In this document: in pieces, positions 63,262 to 64,000 of the stretch | Position numbering within the stretch: position 1 is the stretch's first letter | How the letters are laid out: every line of letters begins with the position of its first letter | DNA from: Hymenobacter glacialis | GTDB lineage: Bacteria > Bacteroidota > Bacteroidia > Cytophagales > Hymenobacteraceae | NCBI RefSeq assembly: GCF_001816165.1 | Contig: NZ_MDZC01000047.1 | Coordinates: 1 to 64,000, forward strand | Reading direction: 5' to 3' | DNA: 64,000 nucleotides | Position numbers and translations under genes: made by a program | Notes under the pieces: generated by a model | Seen by the model: only the letters and a program-made list of their open reading frames with translations | Database searches by the model: none | What the model was told of the DNA's origin: nothing

Positions 63262-64000
<739 letters not shown>

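Overview
The window looks like chromosomal DNA of a high-GC Bacteroidota, most probably Hymenobacter or a close relative. The evidence is the gene families present: Rho with a long disordered insertion, DUF4252, DUF6252, DUF3570/DUF4266, OMP_b-brl_3 and CarboxypepD_reg TonB receptors, and glycine-zipper OmpA proteins. The promoter grammar agrees, with -7 boxes of the form TAnnTTTG. Most of the window is ordinary core and envelope genome. I see no prophage, transposase, CRISPR array or rRNA. There is one tRNA (Arg, anticodon ACG).

Layout. 1-5758: rho (cut by the left edge), serS, a GT9 glycosyltransferase, a 233-bp palindromic MITE-like element, and polX with a one-base frameshift. 5896-9749: a same-strand set of small lipoprotein, thioredoxin-fold protein, ApbE flavin transferase, DUF4266 lipoprotein and DUF3570 outer-membrane protein, which looks like an extracytoplasmic redox module. 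9851-20009: EVE protein, orphan secreted proteins, DUF4252 lipoprotein, aminopeptidase P, trxA and dnaE. 20277-32591: a MltD-like LysM transglycosylase, a TonB receptor, an O-methyltransferase, a standalone SRA (modified-cytosine reader) coupled to an M16 peptidase, a second GT9, an Lrp regulator and DsbD. 32851-45384: CNNM/CorC transporter, TM2 and DUF6252 lipoproteins, gamma carbonic anhydrase, radical SAM, endonuclease III, PhoD, three glycine-zipper genes (two with OmpA domains), accD, class I aldolase and a coiled-coil OmpA lipoprotein. 45498-54499: a TonB receptor, an outer-membrane barrel with a metallophosphoesterase, SIMPL, a trans-sulfuration enzyme with a duplicated tail, a VTT membrane protein and tRNA-Arg. 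54723-64000: a stress/redox cluster with a frameshifted Rieske-FAD oxidoreductase, three tandem universal stress proteins, a perfect FNR-type box, a DUF1003 protein, an unusual pyruvate kinase and the C-terminal part of ChrA.

Between genes there are several families of palindromic repeats, often touching stop or start codons. Several genes carry a -7 promoter box only 3-10 nt before the start codon, which predicts leaderless or nearly leaderless mRNAs. The points most worth a second look are the ApbE/DUF4266/DUF3570 module, the standalone SRA gene that stops exactly at a repeat, the pyruvate kinase with K+-independence hallmarks, and the FNR box followed by about 400 unassigned bases. All functional statements are from reading the sequence; no database search was run.
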